Translations under genes and position numbers: made by a program
Shown here: piece after piece, positions 6,294-8,257 of the stretch
How positions within the stretch are numbered: the first letter of the stretch is position 1
How the letters are laid out: each line of letters begins with the position of its first letter
The notes under the pieces: generated by a model
Database searches by the model: none
Seen by the model: only the letters and a program-made list of their open reading frames with translations
Told to the model about the DNA's origin: nothing
Origin: Bacteroidota bacterium
GTDB lineage: Bacteria > Bacteroidota > Rhodothermia > Rhodothermales > UBA10348
Direction: 5' to 3'
DNA: 8,257 nt
Assembly (NCBI GenBank): GCA_018623785.1
Contig: JAAZVD010000055.1
Span: 1-8,257, forward strand

Positions 6294-8257
6294 TGAGAAA
6301 GATCTCCACAGTAAAGGCTTTCCGTGGTGTGATTCGGGCCCTGTGCCTGTCAGCGGTAGTGGCGCTTTGGGTAGCGCCTGCAACAGGGCAGGGTGTAATC
6401 GACCGTAATCATGTGCCCAGCAATGAACGTACTGATCGGTTTGAGCGTCGTCGGGACGTAATTGATGGCAACAACATCCGGGCAACGGTAACCAATTATG
6501 CCCAAACTGCTAGTTCCGGTAACCCGGGCGACTATCTGTATGAATGGCCGAAAAACACCAGGCGCATCTACATTGCGCTCACTCAGCTATGGATCGGTGC
6601 ACAAGTCAATGACGTCAATGGTGATTCCTTGTGGGTGGTCGATGTAGCTGACTTCCGGTCCAACCCGAACGATGAGAGTATTTCCTGGACCCTGGAGCCT
6701 GTGAAGGGATATGTTAATCCGAACAAGAATGCCGGGATTGGTGCAGATGGCATTGCGCAATCGGACGAGCCTGACTCCTGGCCATCATTTTGGCCTGACA
6801 AAGCGGGCGATGCTGATGATCCGGGTTGGATGGGGTCCTGGAATGGACTCTTCGGGAAAGATGTTTTCAACGCCGATCAGGAGTTCTTCTTCAAAGCCGG
6901 CGACGATCAGTACAATCGATACCCGCTGTATTATCCGGACGACACGGATCGTTCACGGGGTGGGCTCGGTCTCGTCACCGAAGTGCGCATGCTGGCATGG
7001 AGTCAGATTCTGATTGATGATGCTGTTTTCCTGATTCACGGGATCAAGAATGATGGTACGGAACGCATCGACAGGACAGCATTCAGCATCTGGCTAGCCG
7101 ACCTTGTGGGCGGCGACTCTCAAGATGACATACCCTTCTTTGACATCGAGGAGGATGTGGCCTTCATGACGGATGCCGATGGTATCGGAACGGAGCCGTT
7201 TGGCGCTGATCCTGTCGGCGAGGCCGCGTTTGCTTTTCTGGAAACGCCTGGCAACGCGGAGGATCGCATTGACAATGACGGGGATGGGTCTACCCTGGAC
7301 TGTACCCCAGCCATTGGGGAGTGCAACAGTCCCGTCGTCCCGTTGTCATTCCTGGTCGGCGAGAATCCTGCCAATTCGATCGATGATAACGGAAATGGTT
7401 TGGTGGACGAAAACACGACCCATGTCCCGTTTGAGGGCGAGCAAGGTTCTTCTGTTGGTGTGGGTTATGCCGACCGGATCGATAATGATGTCGATGGGGA
7501 AGGGAACAGCCCCTTGATCACGGAAGAGATGATTGGTGCTTCTTCCGTGGATACCTGGAGGCGCTGGCCGCCCAATCCGGGAGATGATGTCAGCCGCAGA
7601 TCTTCCGGGAGGCCCATTGTGCATATCGTTGGATTGGATGAGGAGGATTTGGGTCTCCCTTTCGCGGACGGTATCGATAATGATGATTCCTTTATCGAGC
7701 CTACCGCTGCCTATCCGTATCTGTTTGAGGAAAAATCTCCGGTTATAACGCAGGAAATGATCAACTCGGCTGCCTCCGACCCCTACGGTCGGTATCGCGT
7801 ACCGGGGACGGACATCATTCTGTATCAGGTGGGTCCCGAGGATTTGGGTAAGGCGTATGCGGATGGGGTGGATAACGATGGTGATGGCGCCGTTGATGAG
7901 GGGATTGATGAGGGTATGGATGAGATGATTGACGAAAGTCGTGCCGATGGCATCGACAACGACGGGGACTGGACGCAAGCGGCAAATGATTCAGGTCTTG
8001 ATGGTATCCCGTTCAATGGCGACCCGGGCGATGGCGACGGGATGCCGACCACCGGTGCCGGGACCAGCTTTCCAGGAGAGCGCAATCTGGACATCACCGA
8101 CATTTCCGAATCGGATCAGATCGGTCTCACTAATGTGCAGATTGTACCCGCGTTTTCATTGAGCTTCAATTCCCAGTCGGACCGATATCTGTACTACACG
8201 TTCATGATTCCGGGGGATTTTGATTTGGAGCCGCCACCACCTGGCGAGTCTGATCTC
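6293..8257 (+). CDS. Large secreted Asp-rich protein of unknown function, 3' end cut off
   Basis: The frame opens at ATG 6293, overlapping the receptor TGA by one base, and stays open for 655 codons to the window edge, so the C-terminus is missing. A basic start (MRKISTVKAFRGVIR) and a hydrophobic core ALCLSAVVALWVAPA suggest Sec export. No lipobox is seen, so it is not an obvious SusD-type lipoprotein. The N-terminal half (about 55-320) is aromatic-rich, with landmarks NNIRATVTNY, LWIGAQV, SWNGLFGKDVFNADQE, GLGLVTEVR and AFLETPGN. From memory, this resembles a recurring uncharacterised family in Rhodothermia, Ignavibacteria and related FCB genomes, often with a C-terminal secretion signal. 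The second half carries six Asp-rich calcium-loop-like motifs (residues 324, 362, 394, 459, 524 and 552) and a duplicated module. Only two other Cys occur after the signal peptide (DC and EC, near 336-344). Its place beside the receptor suggests a surface partner. Function is not assigned. Confidence 0.9.
   Translation, partial: MRKISTVKAFRGVIRALCLSAVVALWVAPATGQGVIDRNHVPSNERTDRFERRRDVIDGNNIRATVTNYAQTASSGNPGDYLYEWPKNTRRIYIALTQLWIGAQVNDVNGDSLWVVDVADFRSNPNDESISWTLEPVKGYVNPNKNAGIGADGIAQSDEPDSWPSFWPDKAGDADDPGWMGSWNGLFGKDVFNADQEFFFKAGDDQYNRYPLYYPDDTDRSRGGLGLVTEVRMLAWSQILIDDAVFLIHGIKNDGTERIDRTAFSIWLADLVGGDSQDDIPFFDIEEDVAFMTDADGIGTEPFGADPVGEAAFAFLETPGNAEDRIDNDGDGSTLDCTPAIGECNSPVVPLSFLVGENPANSIDDNGNGLVDENTTHVPFEGEQGSSVGVGYADRIDNDVDGEGNSPLITEEMIGASSVDTWRRWPPNPGDDVSRRSSGRPIVHIVGLDEEDLGLPFADGIDNDDSFIEPTAAYPYLFEEKSPVITQEMINSAASDPYGRYRVPGTDIILYQVGPEDLGKAYADGVDNDGDGAVDEGIDEGMDEMIDESRADGIDNDGDWTQAANDSGLDGIPFNGDPGDGDGMPTTGAGTSFPGERNLDITDISESDQIGLTNVQIVPAFSLSFNSQSDRYLYYTFMIPGDFDLEPPPPGESDL
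7517..7702 (+). repeat. Internal protein module, copy A (ITEEM ... EEDLG ... ADGIDND)
   Basis: Residues 409-470 of the Asp-rich protein run from ITEEMIGASS through IVHIVGLDEEDLG to FADGIDNDDSF. The same order of blocks recurs downstream as copy B, which indicates an internal duplication. In this copy the spacing from the ITEEM block to the Asp motif is 50 residues, longer than in copy B owing to an extra Trp/Pro/Arg-rich insert (WRRWPPNPGDD). Confidence 0.65.
7745..7900 (+). repeat. Internal protein module, copy B (ITQEM ... PEDLG ... ADGVDND)
   Basis: Residues 485-536 repeat copy A with ITQEMINSAAS, IILYQVGPEDLG and YADGVDNDGDGAVDE. The block spacing is 39 residues from ITQEM to the Asp motif. 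Similarity is clear at the protein level but diverged at the DNA level, so the duplication is old or under selection rather than a recent copy. Confidence 0.65.
7895..7942 (+). repeat. Four imperfect 12-bp tandem units encoding DEGI-DEGM-DEMI-DESR
   Basis: Units start at 7895, 7907, 7919 and 7931. The first three read GATGAGGGGATT, GATGAGGGTATG and GATGAGATGATT; the fourth (GACGAAAGTCGT) has decayed. They encode an acidic four-residue repeat placed between two DG[VI]DNDGD motifs. The 12-base period keeps the frame, so copy number could vary without breaking the gene. Confidence 0.7.

Noticed and set aside
6030..6485. 151-codon minus-strand ORF spanning the receptor end and the next gene start
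   Set aside because: It is antisense to two overlapping genes with clear features, and its product is unrecognisable.
7346..7978. 210-codon minus-strand ORF opposite the Asp-rich protein
   Set aside because: The Asp/Gly codons of the real gene (GAT, GAC, GGN) read as Ile/Val/Pro-rich frames on the other strand, which explains the openness. It has no independent coding evidence.

Overview
This window reads as accessory or envelope DNA from a Gram-negative member of the Bacteroidota/Rhodothermota/Balneolota side of the FCB group. Three things point there. There is a TonB-dependent receptor with an N-terminal carboxypeptidase-regulatory-like domain. There is a promoter candidate matching the Bacteroidota pattern (TTTG, 21 nt, TAnnTTTG). 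There is also a large secreted Asp-rich protein of a kind I associate with Rhodothermia-like and other FCB genomes. I recognise no exact species. All four genes are on the + strand. No tRNA, rRNA, CRISPR array or transposase is visible.

Layout. Positions 1-1377 hold the 3' part of a GH13 (alpha-amylase superfamily) glycosidase, cut by the left window edge, with all catalytic motifs present. Positions 1378-1758 are intergenic and look regulatory. Two identical 12-bp palindromes (GTAAGCGCTTAC, typical of LacI/CcpA-family operators) lie 166 bp apart on either side of a Bacteroidota-type promoter. A sigma70-like alternative promoter, a quasi-palindrome and a Shine-Dalgarno-preceded mini-ORF lie in the same gap. 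Three genes follow with start/stop overlaps: a SurA-like periplasmic chaperone with two parvulin domains (1759-3456), an outer-membrane TonB-dependent receptor (3453-6293), and a secreted Asp-rich protein (6293 to beyond 8257). The last gene has no stop inside the window.

How they may work together (inference). The three overlapping genes form one transcription unit: a dedicated chaperone, the large beta-barrel it could help fold, and a secreted partner with calcium-loop-like repeats that sits where a SusD-type lipoprotein would be in a classical polysaccharide locus. The LacI-type operators next to a maltodextrin-type GH13 enzyme suggest the unit is switched by a sugar-responsive repressor. 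The substrate cannot be read from the sequence. The most notable part of the window is this SusD-less chaperone-receptor-Asp-rich-protein unit and its twin-operator control region.
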